DNA of 64,000 nucleotides from Candidatus Poribacteria bacterium. Its GTDB lineage: Bacteria; Poribacteria; WGA-4E; B28-G17. Below the pieces are notes generated by a model that did no database searches, was not told where the DNA came from, and saw only the letters and a list, made by a program, of their open reading frames with translations. Shown in pieces: positions 17,361-26,340 of the stretch. Made by a program: the position numbers and the translations under genes. Location of the stretch: assembly GCA_021162805.1 (NCBI GenBank), contig JAGGXZ010000224.1, forward strand, positions 1 through 64,000. The letters run 5' to 3'. Each line of letters starts with the position of its first letter. The stretch's first letter is position 1.

Positions 17361-18116
17361 ATGGCTCCTAAGATCGTCATCGAGGGTCTGAACCTCTGGT
17401 ATGCCCAGGAACATGTGCTTAAGGATATCGATCTCGTCGTGGAGGAAAATCAGGTGACCGCCATAATCGGGCCATCCGGCTGCGGGAAATCCTCTCTGTT
17501 GAGATGCCTGAATAGGATGAACGACCTGATCCCGAACGCCAGAGTCAAGGGCAGGGTGCTGCTGGATGGACGGGATATCTATTCGGACGATACGAACGTA
17601 TATGAGCTGCGCAAAAGGGTCGGAATGGTATTTCAGAAACCCAATCCGTTTCCCAAATCCATCTTTGAAAACGTGGCTTTCGGGTTGAAGATCCACGGGG
17701 TAAAGGATCGAAAGGTGATCGCCGATAAGGTCGAAAAGGCCCTCAGAAGCGCCAATCTGTGGGATGAGGTGAAAGACAAGCTCAACGCATCGGCGTTTGA
17801 TCTTTCGGGAGGGCAGCAGCAGAGGCTCTGTATCGCCAGGGCGATAGCGATCGAGCCGGAGGTGCTTCTGATGGATGAGCCGGCGTCGGCGCTTGACCCT
17901 ATCTCCACCGCAAAGCTCGAGGAGCTTATAGAGGAGCTTAAGAGGAACTACACGATCGTCATCGTCACACATAACATCCAGCAGGCGGCCCGAGTGGCCG
18001 ATTACACGGCCTTCCTGATGCTGGGAGAGCTGGTGGAGTTCGATAAAACCGAAAAGCTGTTTACCGCCCCGAAGGACGAAAGAACCGAAAATTACCTGAG
18101 AGGGAAATTCGGATGA
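17361..18116 (+). CDS. pstB: Phosphate ABC transporter ATP-binding protein PstB
   Basis: Drives phosphate import by ATP hydrolysis. Walker A is [10 protein letters not shown], the Q-loop is [13 protein letters not shown] (the FPKS form is typical of PstB), the signature is LSGGQQQR, Walker B is [13 protein letters not shown], and the switch His lies in [11 protein letters not shown] at 17361 is preferred, with GGTGG a suitable distance upstream; GTG codons at 17352 and 17355 are alternatives. The 251-residue length is typical. Confidence 0.94.
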   Translation: MAPKIVIEGLNLWYAQEHVLKDIDLVVEENQVTAIIGPSGCGKSSLLRCLNRMNDLIPNARVKGRVLLDGRDIYSDDTNVYELRKRVGMVFQKPNPFPKSIFENVAFGLKIHGVKDRKVIADKVEKALRSANLWDEVKDKLNASAFDLSGGQQQRLCIARAIAIEPEVLLMDEPASALDPISTAKLEELIEELKRNYTIVIVTHNIQQAARVADYTAFLMLGELVEFDKTEKLFTAPKDERTENYLRGKFG

Positions 18117-18129
18117 GGAGGAGCTTGAC

Positions 18130-18804
18130 ATGCTTGAGGTGAAGGTGTCTCAGCTCAAGGAGAAGCTTCTTTTCATGGGATCAATCGTCGAGAGGATGAT
18201 CGGGGAGAGCATCAGGGCACTCGTCGAAAGGGATGAGGATCTGGCTCGCAGCGTCGTGGAGAAGCAGGAGCCGAAGGTGAACGAGCTCGAGATAGAGATA
18301 GACGAGATGTGTATCAACGCACTGGCCCTGTATCAGCCTAAGGCATCCGACCTAAGGACGGTCACGATGGTGATGAAGATCAACAACGACCTTGAGAGGG
18401 TGGGAGATCACGCGGTGAACATAGCCGAAAGGGCGATCTTCCTCATATCAAAACCGCCCGTCAAACCGCTTATAGATATCCCGAGAATGGCTCAGGAATC
18501 GGCCGGCATGCTCAGGGATAGCCTCAACTCCTTCACAAACAGGGATCCCAAACTTGCCGTGGATGTCTGCTCCAGAGATGATACAGTCGATAACCTGAGG
18601 GATCAGATAACGAGGGAGCTTATAACCTACATGATAAGCGATCCCTCGACGATAGAGAGGGGGTTGAACCTGATATTAATTGCTAGGGATCTGGAGAGGG
18701 TGGCAGATCTAGCAACCAACATTGCGGAGGATGTCGTTTTTATGGTGAGGGGGGAGACGATCAAGCACATGGGCCATCCTGGGACGGATTACCTGCTGAG
18801 ATAG
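18130..18804 (+). CDS. phoU: Phosphate transport regulator PhoU
   Basis: Two homologous three-helix bundles are visible. Each carries the metal-binding pattern (EVEIDEMCINALA-like in the first half, with VMKINNDLERVGDHAVNIAERA; LILIARDLERVADLATNIAEDVVF in the second). PhoU damps PstSCAB activity and signalling to the PhoR-type kinase when phosphate is plentiful. AGGAGG precedes the ATG by about 8 bases. Last gene of the operon; the following gene has its own promoter. Confidence 0.93.
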   Translation: MLEVKVSQLKEKLLFMGSIVERMIGESIRALVERDEDLARSVVEKQEPKVNELEIEIDEMCINALALYQPKASDLRTVTMVMKINNDLERVGDHAVNIAERAIFLISKPPVKPLIDIPRMAQESAGMLRDSLNSFTNRDPKLAVDVCSRDDTVDNLRDQITRELITYMISDPSTIERGLNLILIARDLERVADLATNIAEDVVFMVRGETIKHMGHPGTDYLLR

Positions 18805-18821
18805 TGAGGATATATCGCTTA

Positions 18822-18850
18822 TTGACACCGTGGGGGACAAATGGTATGAT
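18822..18850 (+). promoter_or_regulatory. Consensus-like promoter upstream of the CDP-alcohol phosphatidyltransferase gene
   Basis: TTGACA at 18822-18827, a 17-bp spacer, TATGAT at 18845-18850. Transcription should start near 18857, separating the following genes from the pst operon. Confidence 0.7.
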
Positions 18851-18904
18851 TTTGTCGCTTTTCAATTCCGTAGCCGTAACCTTTAGCTTGCATGCATTAT
18901 TAAG

Positions 18905-19501
18905 GTGCGGCCGCACCTCAGGTGTGAAGGAGTGAGGGGGAAAAAAGGAGGAGGTAGCGCAGCCAAAATAACGGTTAATCTGGTAACTGCTTCTAGGATA
19001 CCGATCGCCGTGGCGATATACAACGGTATAACGAATGGAAGGTTTTTCCTAGCGCTGATTTTACTCGTTATAGGTGAGACGGCCGATTGGATAGACGGAA
19101 CGATGGCGCGCAGGCTCAACGCCAAGACAAGGTTCGGGGCAGCTTTCGAGCACGTGGCAGATGGGTTCATGATGGGAATGGTATGGCTGGGGTTCGTTCG
19201 TACGGGATTGCTGCCTCTCTGGCTCTTCATACTCGGATTGTCTTACTGTCTGATCACGTGGTTTCTGCCGCTGAGGTTCACCAACAGATACCTGGGGATG
19301 GCGGCTGGGCTCAGGACGATGATCTACGGCGTGACGCTGGCCGCTGTGCCGCTTATCCTTATCTTCAATATCTCCAACCTCAAACTCAGATACTCCATCC
19401 TCGCCCTTCTGGTCGGGTACTCCATTCCAGTTCTGATATGGAAACGGGATAGGATAGCGATCTATTGGAGGTACCTGCGGACGGGGGAGGAGAAGGAGTA
19501 A
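18905..19501 (+). CDS. CDP-alcohol phosphatidyltransferase family protein
   Basis: Membrane enzyme that joins a CDP-linked lipid to an alcohol head group. The family motif D-x2-DG-x2-AR-x8-G-x3-D-x3-D is present as DWIDGTMARRLNAKTRFG followed by AAFEHVAD, so the third aspartate is Glu. Five or six hydrophobic segments follow the motif. Start uncertain: GTG at 18905 is the longest choice, while GTG at 18932 also fits (AGGTG upstream) and removes a basic, poorly conserved leader. Which phospholipid it makes cannot be read from the sequence. Fourteen bases upstream of the next gene. Confidence 0.78.
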   Translation: MRPHLRCEGVRGKKGGGSAAKITVNLVTASRIPIAVAIYNGITNGRFFLALILLVIGETADWIDGTMARRLNAKTRFGAAFEHVADGFMMGMVWLGFVRTGLLPLWLFILGLSYCLITWFLPLRFTNRYLGMAAGLRTMIYGVTLAAVPLILIFNISNLKLRYSILALLVGYSIPVLIWKRDRIAIYWRYLRTGEEKE

Positions 19502-19514
19502 TAAGGAGGAAATC

Positions 19515-20765
19515 ATGGGGAGGATATCAAGGCTTTTTGTATGTCTCTTATCACTTGTCATATTGGTGGGGATAAGCTGGGCTCAGCTCATCCCTGATGA
19601 GTTCATATCATACCCGAAGGGGAGAATCTCGGGGTTAACAGGGCTAACTATGATCAAGGATGAAAACGGCGAGCTGAAACCATTCTACAGATTTCAGCTT
19701 CAGCCCGAGCTCAACCTGGATAAGATAGGCATCGGCTTCGACGTCGTCCTCCTCTACAATCCCGACGAGGGCATAAGGGGGGAGGACGGCGAGAAATGGG
19801 ACGATCCGGGCGATTACCTGAGGATGGTGAGATATCTCAGATATGGATACAGGCGTGAGAGGATCTATTTCGTCTACGGCGCTCTGGATAACGTCTTCAT
19901 CGGCCACGGACTGATAATGGGCGGATATTCCAATTACGATAGACGAGGACTGAGGTTAGATCTGAACTCAAAGATCGCCGGTGTGGAAACGGTGTTGAAT
20001 AACGTCTCCGAACCCTCACTTTTCGGCGGAAGGGCCTACGTCAGGCCGCTTGTTGGTATGGATCTACCTCTCATCGATAGATTAACCATAGGCGGGACAT
20101 ACATCACGGATGTGGACCCGAACCCCAACAGGGAGGATGAGGAGCCTTTTACGGTTTACGGATTCGACGTAAGCCTGCCCCTTTTGAGAAACGAACTGAC
20201 CGAGGTGACGCTTTACGATGAAGCCGCCTTTATAAACGGGCACGGTAGGGGAAACGCGACGGGATTGGGATTTGAACTGCCCATGGGAGCAAGGCTGAAG
20301 GTGGAATACAGAATGTTCGGTGAAGATTTCACCCCCACACCGTTTAACTATCTTTACGAACGGATCAAGACGACGGATGGCGTCGAGTTGATCCTCCAGG
20401 AGGAGGGTAAGAAAGGGATCTACTCCCTGTTTGCCTGGGGTCTACCTCGGAAGGTATTCACATGGGCGAGCTTCGAGGATTACGTCGGAGACATCCCAAA
20501 GGTACAGGCCGAGATCATCGAAACAGGGCTTATAGAGAGGGTTTCCATTCGAGGCAGGTATACCAAGCTTGGGATAGAAAACTTCAAAGATACATTCGAT
20601 CTGGACGAAAAATCCGCCTTCACGCTTAAGATAGGATTTGAGGTCTTCCCGCCCTTAGAACTGGTTTTAGTGCACGAATATAGGTTCCGTCAGCGCGAGG
20701 ACGGCGAGGGATATGAGACCATACACAAGACCTCGTTTGAGCTGGGAATCTCCATGAATTACTGA
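19515..20765 (+). CDS. Predicted outer-membrane beta-barrel protein
   Basis: A signal peptide spans residues 1-23 (LFVCLLSLVILVGISWA). The rest alternates polar and hydrophobic residues in strand-length runs with many Tyr, Phe and Arg (VRYLRYGYRRERIYFVYG and similar). It ends in SFELGISMNY, a terminal aromatic residue as in many outer-membrane barrels. No named family is recognised. AGGAGG lies ahead of the ATG. It is co-directional with the phosphatidyltransferase gene; a functional link is not evident. Confidence 0.6.
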   Translation: MGRISRLFVCLLSLVILVGISWAQLIPDEFISYPKGRISGLTGLTMIKDENGELKPFYRFQLQPELNLDKIGIGFDVVLLYNPDEGIRGEDGEKWDDPGDYLRMVRYLRYGYRRERIYFVYGALDNVFIGHGLIMGGYSNYDRRGLRLDLNSKIAGVETVLNNVSEPSLFGGRAYVRPLVGMDLPLIDRLTIGGTYITDVDPNPNREDEEPFTVYGFDVSLPLLRNELTEVTLYDEAAFINGHGRGNATGLGFELPMGARLKVEYRMFGEDFTPTPFNYLYERIKTTDGVELILQEEGKKGIYSLFAWGLPRKVFTWASFEDYVGDIPKVQAEIIETGLIERVSIRGRYTKLGIENFKDTFDLDEKSAFTLKIGFEVFPPLELVLVHEYRFRQREDGEGYETIHKTSFELGISMNY

Positions 20766-20800
20766 TCCGGATAACCGAAGGTAGGATAGGGATAAAGGAT

Positions 20801-21022
20801 ATGCTCGATCGTAACGCTCAACTTATCAAGATCTCCTCGTCAGAGGATAAGAAGAACCTGGAGGTATTATATCGGAAATACTGGAAGCTGACCTACAAAA
20901 TAGCCTCGCTCATATTATCGCTGAGTGTAGCGGAGATTTTTAAAGCTACCGTCCGCAGTCGGCAGTCCGCCGTCCGCCGTTATTCCGCTGCGGACCGCGG
21001 ACGGTGGACGGCGGACAATTAG
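20801..21022 (+). pseudogene. Small ORF cut by insertion of TIR element A
   Basis: An ATG at 20801 with GGGATAAAGG upstream starts a frame whose first 36 codons look like ordinary helical protein (SSSEDKKNLEVLYRKYWKL). At 20907 the frame enters the terminal repeat of a mobile element, and its last half is only element sequence. The original 3' part is not recognisable beyond the element. Probably a broken gene; the original function is unknown. Confidence 0.4.
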
Positions 21023-21055
21023 CCATAGATACTACACTCAAGGGAAATAAGAGCG
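20907..21055. mobile_element. TIR element A (MITE-like, 149 bp)
   Basis: Left end CGCTCATATT through TGAGTGTAG; right end CTACACTCAA through AATAAGAGCG. The ends are imperfect inverted repeats of about 24 bp. The interior is a long inverted repeat of CCGTCCGC-type units shared with the truncated copy at 9384. No coding capacity. I see no convincing target duplication for this copy. Confidence 0.75.
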
Positions 21056-21134
21056 CTCGCAATTTTATCTGTTTCATATTCAAACTAGAGGGTGGATCGG
21101 GTGGTCTTGAAGCTTGACGAAAAGGGGGGATGAT

Positions 21135-21392
21135 ATGATACACTCTAGGAAGAAATACCATCCCACCTCAGAGGTGAATCAGATGATAGAAACCATCGGA
21201 AACGCCGCGGGCGAGATCTGGAGATTCCTCGATAAACAGACCGCTCCGGTAACGCTTTCAACCCTCAGGAAAAATCTATCCCTCTCATCCACGCTCCTGA
21301 TGATGGGGCTTGGATGGTTGGCGAGAGAGGACAAGCTGAACATCGAGATATCTAACGATTCATATTCCTACAGGATCTCGCTTAAGCGCTAG
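21135..21392 (+). CDS. DUF2582-like winged-helix protein
   Basis: A short protein of about 85 residues with a single winged helix-turn-helix: AAGEIWRFLDKQTAPVTLS, then TLRKNLSLSSTLLMMGLGWL and AREDKLNIEIS. This pattern fits the small winged-helix family PF10771 (DUF2582). ATG at 21135 is chosen because a GGGGGG Shine-Dalgarno-like run lies 5-6 bases upstream; the frame is open further to a TTG at 21114. Role unknown, possibly a small DNA-binding regulator. Its last 33 bases overlap the 3' end of the opposite-strand lepB gene. Confidence 0.7.
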   Translation: MIHSRKKYHPTSEVNQMIETIGNAAGEIWRFLDKQTAPVTLSTLRKNLSLSSTLLMMGLGWLAREDKLNIEISNDSYSYRISLKR

Positions 21393-22079
21393 ATCCTCAC
21401 CCACCGAGAACTGAGAGTGGAGGATTTTCCCTATCCTCCTCCACCTGATTTTATTTAACTGCCAGAGCTTTCCGCCCTGAGACCAATATATGATGAAGGC
21501 TTTTCCTTTGATGTTATTAAGCGGGACCGGCCCCCAAAACCTGCTGTCGTTGCTTCGGTCCCTGTTATCCCCCATGGCGAACACATACCCCTTTGGAACC
21601 CGATATGGGCCGAAATCGGGCAGCGGCCTCGGCTCATGTCTGGTGTAGGATTCGTCGTGGATAAGCTTGCCGTTGACATAGAGATGTCTGCCGCGCGTTT
21701 CGATCACATCCCCCCCTACGCCGACGATCCTTTTGACGAAATTCCGATTTGGCTCATGGGGGGGAATGAAGACGAAGATGTCGCCCCGCTGTGGTTTGTG
21801 GTAATCGAAGACCCTCCAGTCGGTGAACGGGATCTTGATCCCGTATATGAACTTACACACCAGTATTCTATCTCCTTCCAGAAGCGTATCGCGCATCGAG
21901 CCGGTGGGGATCTCATATGCCTCTATGATAAAGGGTCTCAGGAAACCGAAAACCACGGCGAAGGCCACGAATATAACCTGAACGTATTCGTAAGCTGACG
22001 AACCCTTAAAACGGCTTATCCTTTCATCCCACTTCGATTTACTTTCCTTTCTTTCCTCCTGTTTTTTCATTTTCTTCAC
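21360..22079 (-). CDS. lepB: Signal peptidase I
   Basis: Cleaves signal peptides of exported proteins at the outer face of the inner membrane. One membrane segment (residues about 33-52) precedes the catalytic Ser61 in EIPTGSMRDTLLEGD. The general-base Lys116 is in NFVKRIVGVGGD. GDNRDRSNDSRFWG is the conserved box E. The 239-residue length is normal. It is the last gene of the Gld-type ABC cluster, and its start overlaps the end of the DUF4340 gene by up to 41 bases. The extreme C-terminus is read through to 21360 and overlaps the convergent winged-helix gene. Confidence 0.93.
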   Translation of the reverse strand: MKKMKKQEERKESKSKWDERISRFKGSSAYEYVQVIFVAFAVVFGFLRPFIIEAYEIPTGSMRDTLLEGDRILVCKFIYGIKIPFTDWRVFDYHKPQRGDIFVFIPPHEPNRNFVKRIVGVGGDVIETRGRHLYVNGKLIHDESYTRHEPRPLPDFGPYRVPKGYVFAMGDNRDRSNDSRFWGPVPLNNIKGKAFIIYWSQGGKLWQLNKIRWRRIGKILHSQFSVGEDLALKRDPVGI

Positions 22080-23001
22080 CCTCTTTTTTCGCCTTTAGAT
22101 CCTCCGGTTTCTTGAAGATCTTACTTACCCTATATTTGTAGACCACGAATATCTGGTCCTTGCCATCGACCTTAAGATATCTCCTGCTGTTCTGCTCCTT
22201 ACCGAAGCGCAGGATCTTCTCCGTTCCGTCCTTCAGCTTGATCATCACTTTGGATGAAGGGACATCAAGTCCGCATTCGCTCTCGCTCTTCTTTATCTCC
22301 ACATCGTCGGCCTTGAAATTGGAAAGCGTCCTGAGGATTCCCTCGACAGCATCCTTATCCGCCTCAGCTTTCTCCGGTTTGGTCATCTCCCATCCTTTAT
22401 CCGTCTTTTTAAGGGAGATCGAACTACCTGAATCCTCGATCTCAACCTCTGAGACGTCATCGACGTTGAAGGAAAGCACCTCTTTATCGCACCATCCCGT
22501 TTTACCCTTGCCGAAGACGGGCCTGAGCGTTCTAGGGATGAGATATACCTTTTTCGAATCGGCCCTGCGAACATATGTGCTTATGAAATCCGGACCCATC
22601 TTACCCACAAAGAAATGGGCCAGCGTTTTATCGTTTTTACCCAGCATCTTCACCTCTATCCCGTCCTCGTTCACCTTGAACTTCGGGTGTTTGTCGGGAT
22701 TTTCGGATATGAGCTCCTTCGTGGTCATCTCATCCATCTCGTCGAACATCTTATCGACGGCTGTTTCATCCGCCGGATATCCCTTCGCCGTGGGGACGAT
22801 CCATTCGTCCCCTTCCCTCTTCAGCTCGACCGTCTCGCCGTTTTCCGTTATCTCGACCTTCTCCACCTGTGCTCTGTCGAACCTTGGGAACAGGGCTTCC
22901 TCCTTTTTCTTCTCCCCCTTGCCGAAAGGCCTTTCCATTACAAGGGCGATTATAACGAGGAAGGCGAGGATGATCAAAAGCACGTAAAGGTTTCTCCTCA
23001 T
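22039..23001 (-). CDS. DUF4340 domain protein
   Basis: An N-terminal membrane anchor (residues 5-22, LYVLLIILAFLVIIALVM) is followed by a repeated beta-rich module: FDRAQVEKVEITENGETVELKREGD and, later, NVDDVSEVEIEDSGSSISLKK-type units (quoted in part). This duplication is characteristic of DUF4340. The lysine- and glutamate-rich tail is low complexity. DUF4340 proteins are regularly encoded next to GldG-like ABC auxiliary proteins, as here, and probably form part of the same envelope complex. Biochemical role unknown. Confidence 0.8.
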   Translation of the reverse strand: MRRNLYVLLIILAFLVIIALVMERPFGKGEKKKEEALFPRFDRAQVEKVEITENGETVELKREGDEWIVPTAKGYPADETAVDKMFDEMDEMTTKELISENPDKHPKFKVNEDGIEVKMLGKNDKTLAHFFVGKMGPDFISTYVRRADSKKVYLIPRTLRPVFGKGKTGWCDKEVLSFNVDDVSEVEIEDSGSSISLKKTDKGWEMTKPEKAEADKDAVEGILRTLSNFKADDVEIKKSESECGLDVPSSKVMIKLKDGTEKILRFGKEQNSRRYLKVDGKDQIFVVYKYRVSKIFKKPEDLKAKKEGEENEKTGGKKGK

Positions 23002-24617
23002 GCCACACCTCCAGCTTTAACGCGAGCTCTTCTCCACCAGAACCTGAGCACTCCCCCCACCGCCACGAGGGCGGCCATGCCGAAGGTGGAAAGCCATTTG
23101 ACGGCATTCCTGCCCTCCGGGGAGAGCTCCTTAAGGGGCCTATCGGTGACGGAGTGAGATCGGATGCCGATGAGCTTGTTGCCCAGCGTCATCCAATCCA
23201 CGGCGTTGAGCAAGAAGACGAGGTTCTCGTGGAATTGGGAGACGAAGCTGTTGGCGGCGAAATGAGAGCTACCCACCACCAGGATCTGCGTTTCCTTCTG
23301 TGATTCCTTTATCGTCTCCCGCTTTTTCTCCTCTTTTTTCTTGTTCTTGCCGGTCTCCTTTTCGCCTTCGACCTTTGGGATCGGCTTGTCAGCGTAGAAA
23401 CTTTTAAACTTACCGCTTAACGCTACCACAAGGGGATAGGATTTCCTCTCCTTGATCCTGGAGGCGAAGTTTTGATTGGGACTCAGGTTATACGGGCTCC
23501 TGATCGTCCAGGAATACCTGGAGGAACTTGCTAGGACTTCGACTTTAACGCTCGGGTTCCCCTCCTTGGGCTCAAGCGAGCTGGTCCACGGCAGAACGAT
23601 GTCCTCAAGCTCACTCGTCACGACATGGTTTTTATTCAATCCCGATTTTATCACCTTCACCCAGAACGGATATGGCAGCGAATAGGTCACGAATCCGGAT
23701 CTAAAGGAGGCGTTCTCGTTGAACCTGTCCAAGGTCAGGTTTTTTCCCAATTTCACGCCATAATGCTCCAACATGTCATTCAATCCCGTCTCAAGCGGCT
23801 GGGCGTAAAGGCCGTATTCCATCTTGATCGGATCGATCAGGAATATAACTCTGCCGCCCCGCATGATGAATTGGTCTATCTCGTATTTATCCCTCTCGGA
23901 CAGCTTCTCCGGTCCTGCCACTATGAGCGTATCCACATCATCGGGGATCTTGTCCCCCCTGGACGTGTCCACCTTTCTCACCCTGTACTGTTTCTCCAAT
24001 TCCTGACGTAGGATACTACAGCCGTTGGCCTCCTCGTCATATGGATCCCTCTCATTATGTCCTGAGAGGAAGGCCACGGTTTTCTCCTCGTTGCTGGAGA
24101 CCTTCAATATGGCCGATGTCAGATCATACTCCAGATTTTCCGTGCCCCTTACCACCGGTATAACCTCTTTTTTATCGCCATACAGCACGGCTATACCGAG
24201 GTAGGCGTTCATCACCTGAGCCTGATCCTTCTCGATCACCTGAAGTTGAACTTGAGGGATGCCGAGAAATCTCGCTCTTTCCTCCTCCTTGGGATCGCCC
24301 TTGGGATCGATAAATCTGACCTTTAACTTGCCGTGTGAATAGGCCTTGTATTCGTCCAGTATATCCTTAACCTGTCTGCGCAGTCCGATGAGATGCGGTG
24401 GGAGTCTCTTGGAGAAATACACCTTCACGTCCACCACATCATCGAGTGATCCCAGGATCTGTTTTGTGGAGTCAGACACGGTGAAATCCTTCGTCTCCGT
24501 CAGATCCGCGCGCAGGAAGTGGCGGGAGGAGATGAAGTTCAAGACGGCTATTATGCATAACACCACCAACACAAAGGCCGTCGAATAGCCCCCGTATCTT
24601 ATTCTCTTCGAAGCCAT
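22998..24617 (-). CDS. GldG-like ABC transporter auxiliary protein
   Basis: Two membrane segments, at about residues 11-29 and near the C-terminus (about 513-530), flank a large extracytoplasmic region. That region carries ABC_transp_aux signatures: RHFLRADLTETKDFTVSDST, VKVYFSKRLPP, VRFIDPKGDP and FLSGHNERDP. Family members work with a permease and ATPase, as in gliding or envelope transport complexes. Start and stop overlap or abut the permease and DUF4340 genes. Exported cargo unknown. Confidence 0.85.
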   Translation of the reverse strand: MASKRIRYGGYSTAFVLVVLCIIAVLNFISSRHFLRADLTETKDFTVSDSTKQILGSLDDVVDVKVYFSKRLPPHLIGLRRQVKDILDEYKAYSHGKLKVRFIDPKGDPKEEERARFLGIPQVQLQVIEKDQAQVMNAYLGIAVLYGDKKEVIPVVRGTENLEYDLTSAILKVSSNEEKTVAFLSGHNERDPYDEEANGCSILRQELEKQYRVRKVDTSRGDKIPDDVDTLIVAGPEKLSERDKYEIDQFIMRGGRVIFLIDPIKMEYGLYAQPLETGLNDMLEHYGVKLGKNLTLDRFNENASFRSGFVTYSLPYPFWVKVIKSGLNKNHVVTSELEDIVLPWTSSLEPKEGNPSVKVEVLASSSRYSWTIRSPYNLSPNQNFASRIKERKSYPLVVALSGKFKSFYADKPIPKVEGEKETGKNKKKEEKKRETIKESQKETQILVVGSSHFAANSFVSQFHENLVFLLNAVDWMTLGNKLIGIRSHSVTDRPLKELSPEGRNAVKWLSTFGMAALVAVGGVLRFWWRRARVKAGGVA

Positions 24618-24620
24618 ACC

Positions 24621-25337
24621 TCACCTCCACCTCCGGCTTTGCACCACGTGGACGCTTAGATAAAGAAAAAAGGAGATAACCGAGAGATAGTAGATGATAT
24701 CCCTGGAATCGATAACGCCTCTGCCGATGCTGGAGAAGTGCACGGCGAGACCGATGTATCTGAATATGGGGGTTAGAAAGCTGGGAACCGAAAAGAGCAC
24801 TATCTCCTCACCGACGATCAACATGATAAAGCAGAACACAACGCCTATGATGAAGGCGATTATCTGGTTCTCGGTCAGCGTGGAGGCGAACAGTCCAATC
24901 GCGAGGTAAGCCGCTCCCAGCAACAGAGTTCCAACATATCCCCCTACTATCGGCCCTGGGTCGGGATTACCCAGATAGGACACAGTTATCGGAATTGAAA
25001 TCGAAAGCAGCAGGGCGATACCGATCAGGGTCAATCCGGCCAGGAACTTGCCTAACACAGTTTCCCAATCCTTAAGAGGCAAAGTCATGAGGATCTCGAC
25101 CGTTCCCAATTTTCTTTCCTCAGCCCACAACCTCATCGATACGGCGGGCACAAAGAATAGAAAGATCCAGGGCATAAGCGAGAAGAAGGGGCGCATATCG
25201 GCCTGGCCTATCAGGAAGAATCCCCTGAAGAAAAGCCAGCTCGATAGCGTCAGGAAAACGATGATGAATATATAGGCTATCGGCGAGTTGAAATATCCCT
25301 TGAGCTCCTTCCTTATAACGGCCATAACGTTGCTCAT
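24621..25337 (-). CDS. ABC-2 type permease (GldF-like)
   Basis: Six hydrophobic segments with an N-terminal KELKGYFNSPIAYIFIIVF, typical of the ABC-2/NosY-like permeases that pair with GldG. RLWAEERKLGTVEILMTLPL is the cytoplasmic coupling region. The 238-residue length is usual. It sits between its ATPase (4-base overlap) and its auxiliary protein. Confidence 0.88.
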   Translation of the reverse strand: MSNVMAVIRKELKGYFNSPIAYIFIIVFLTLSSWLFFRGFFLIGQADMRPFFSLMPWIFLFFVPAVSMRLWAEERKLGTVEILMTLPLKDWETVLGKFLAGLTLIGIALLLSISIPITVSYLGNPDPGPIVGGYVGTLLLGAAYLAIGLFASTLTENQIIAFIIGVVFCFIMLIVGEEIVLFSVPSFLTPIFRYIGLAVHFSSIGRGVIDSRDIIYYLSVISFFLYLSVHVVQSRRWR

Positions 25338-26281
25338 GCTGCCACCTCATCCCGTGTGGTGAGTTGTCTGAAGACGTCCTCCAGGGTGGCCTTCTCCCTG
25401 TAAAGCTCGGTTATAATCCATCCGTTTTGAACGGCGAGCTTGAAAAGCTCCTCAGTTCTTCCATCGCCATCCGACGGGGTTATCTTATATCTTAGGGCTC
25501 CCTCTTCAGTTGACGACGCCTCGATGAAGCTCTCGATCCAAGGCAGTTCGGATAGTTTAGCTTCGACATCCTCCTTCTGAGCCTTGAGGCTCACGAAGAT
25601 GGAGAGCTTCCCCTTTGCCATATCCGACAGCTCATCAGGCGAGCCATCGGCCACGATCTTGCCTCGGTTGATGATGATCACCCTGTTGCAGGTGGCCGAG
25701 ACCTCGGGGAGAATATGGGTGCTGATGATGACCGTCTTCTCTCTGCCGAGCTCCTTTATCAGCTCCCGTATACCGACGATCTGGTTCGGGTCAAGGCCTG
25801 AGGTCGGCTCGTCGAGTATCAGTATATCCGGGTCGTGGATCATGCACTGCGCAAGTCCTACCCTCTGTCGATACCCTTTGGATAGCTCCTCGATATCCCT
25901 GTAGATCACGCTCTCGAGCCCGCAGATCTGGATCACCTCATCTATGCGTTTCCTACGCTCGGACTTCGGTATATCGCGCACCTGGGCGATGAATTCGAGG
26001 TAATCCCACACGCTCATGTCGGTGTAGAGAGGGTTGTTCTCCGGGAGGTATCCTATGTGTTTTCGGACTTCGATGGGTGATTCGAAGATATCGTATCCGG
26101 CGACCTTTGCGGTGCCGGTGTCAGGGAAGATATATCCGGTGAGGATCCTCATCGTGGTGGTTTTCCCCGCTCCGTTCGGCCCCAAGAAACCCAATATCTC
26201 ACCCCTGCTTATGTTGAACGAAACATCGTCAACGGCTACAATGGGACCGAACCGTTTGCTTATCCCGTTGACTTCGATCAT
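25334..26281 (-). CDS. ABC transporter ATP-binding protein (GldA-like)
   Basis: Energises the ABC-2 permease encoded next. Walker A is GPNGAGKTT, the signature is LSKGYRQR, Walker B is DILILDEPTSGLD, and the switch His lies in IISTHILPE. A C-terminal domain of about 90 residues (KLSIFVSLKAQKEDVEAKL onward) is common in GldA/DrrA-type ATPases. First gene of a five-gene leftward cluster ending in lepB. Confidence 0.9.
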   Translation of the reverse strand: MIEVNGISKRFGPIVAVDDVSFNISRGEILGFLGPNGAGKTTTMRILTGYIFPDTGTAKVAGYDIFESPIEVRKHIGYLPENNPLYTDMSVWDYLEFIAQVRDIPKSERRKRIDEVIQICGLESVIYRDIEELSKGYRQRVGLAQCMIHDPDILILDEPTSGLDPNQIVGIRELIKELGREKTVIISTHILPEVSATCNRVIIINRGKIVADGSPDELSDMAKGKLSIFVSLKAQKEDVEAKLSELPWIESFIEASSTEEGALRYKITPSDGDGRTEELFKLAVQNGWIITELYREKATLEDVFRQLTTRDEVAA

Positions 26282-26340
26282 CTCTCACCCCTCGCTTCAC
26301 ATCTCCGTGGGCTTGGAAACGGATCATCGCTTTCGACGGT

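Noticed and set aside
17319-18131. 270-codon - strand frame
   Set aside because: Lies opposite pstB, whose motifs are complete; His- and Asp-rich shadow.
22160-22987. 275-codon + strand frame
   Set aside because: Antisense to the DUF4340 gene, serine-rich shadow composition, no recognisable domain or ribosome-binding site.
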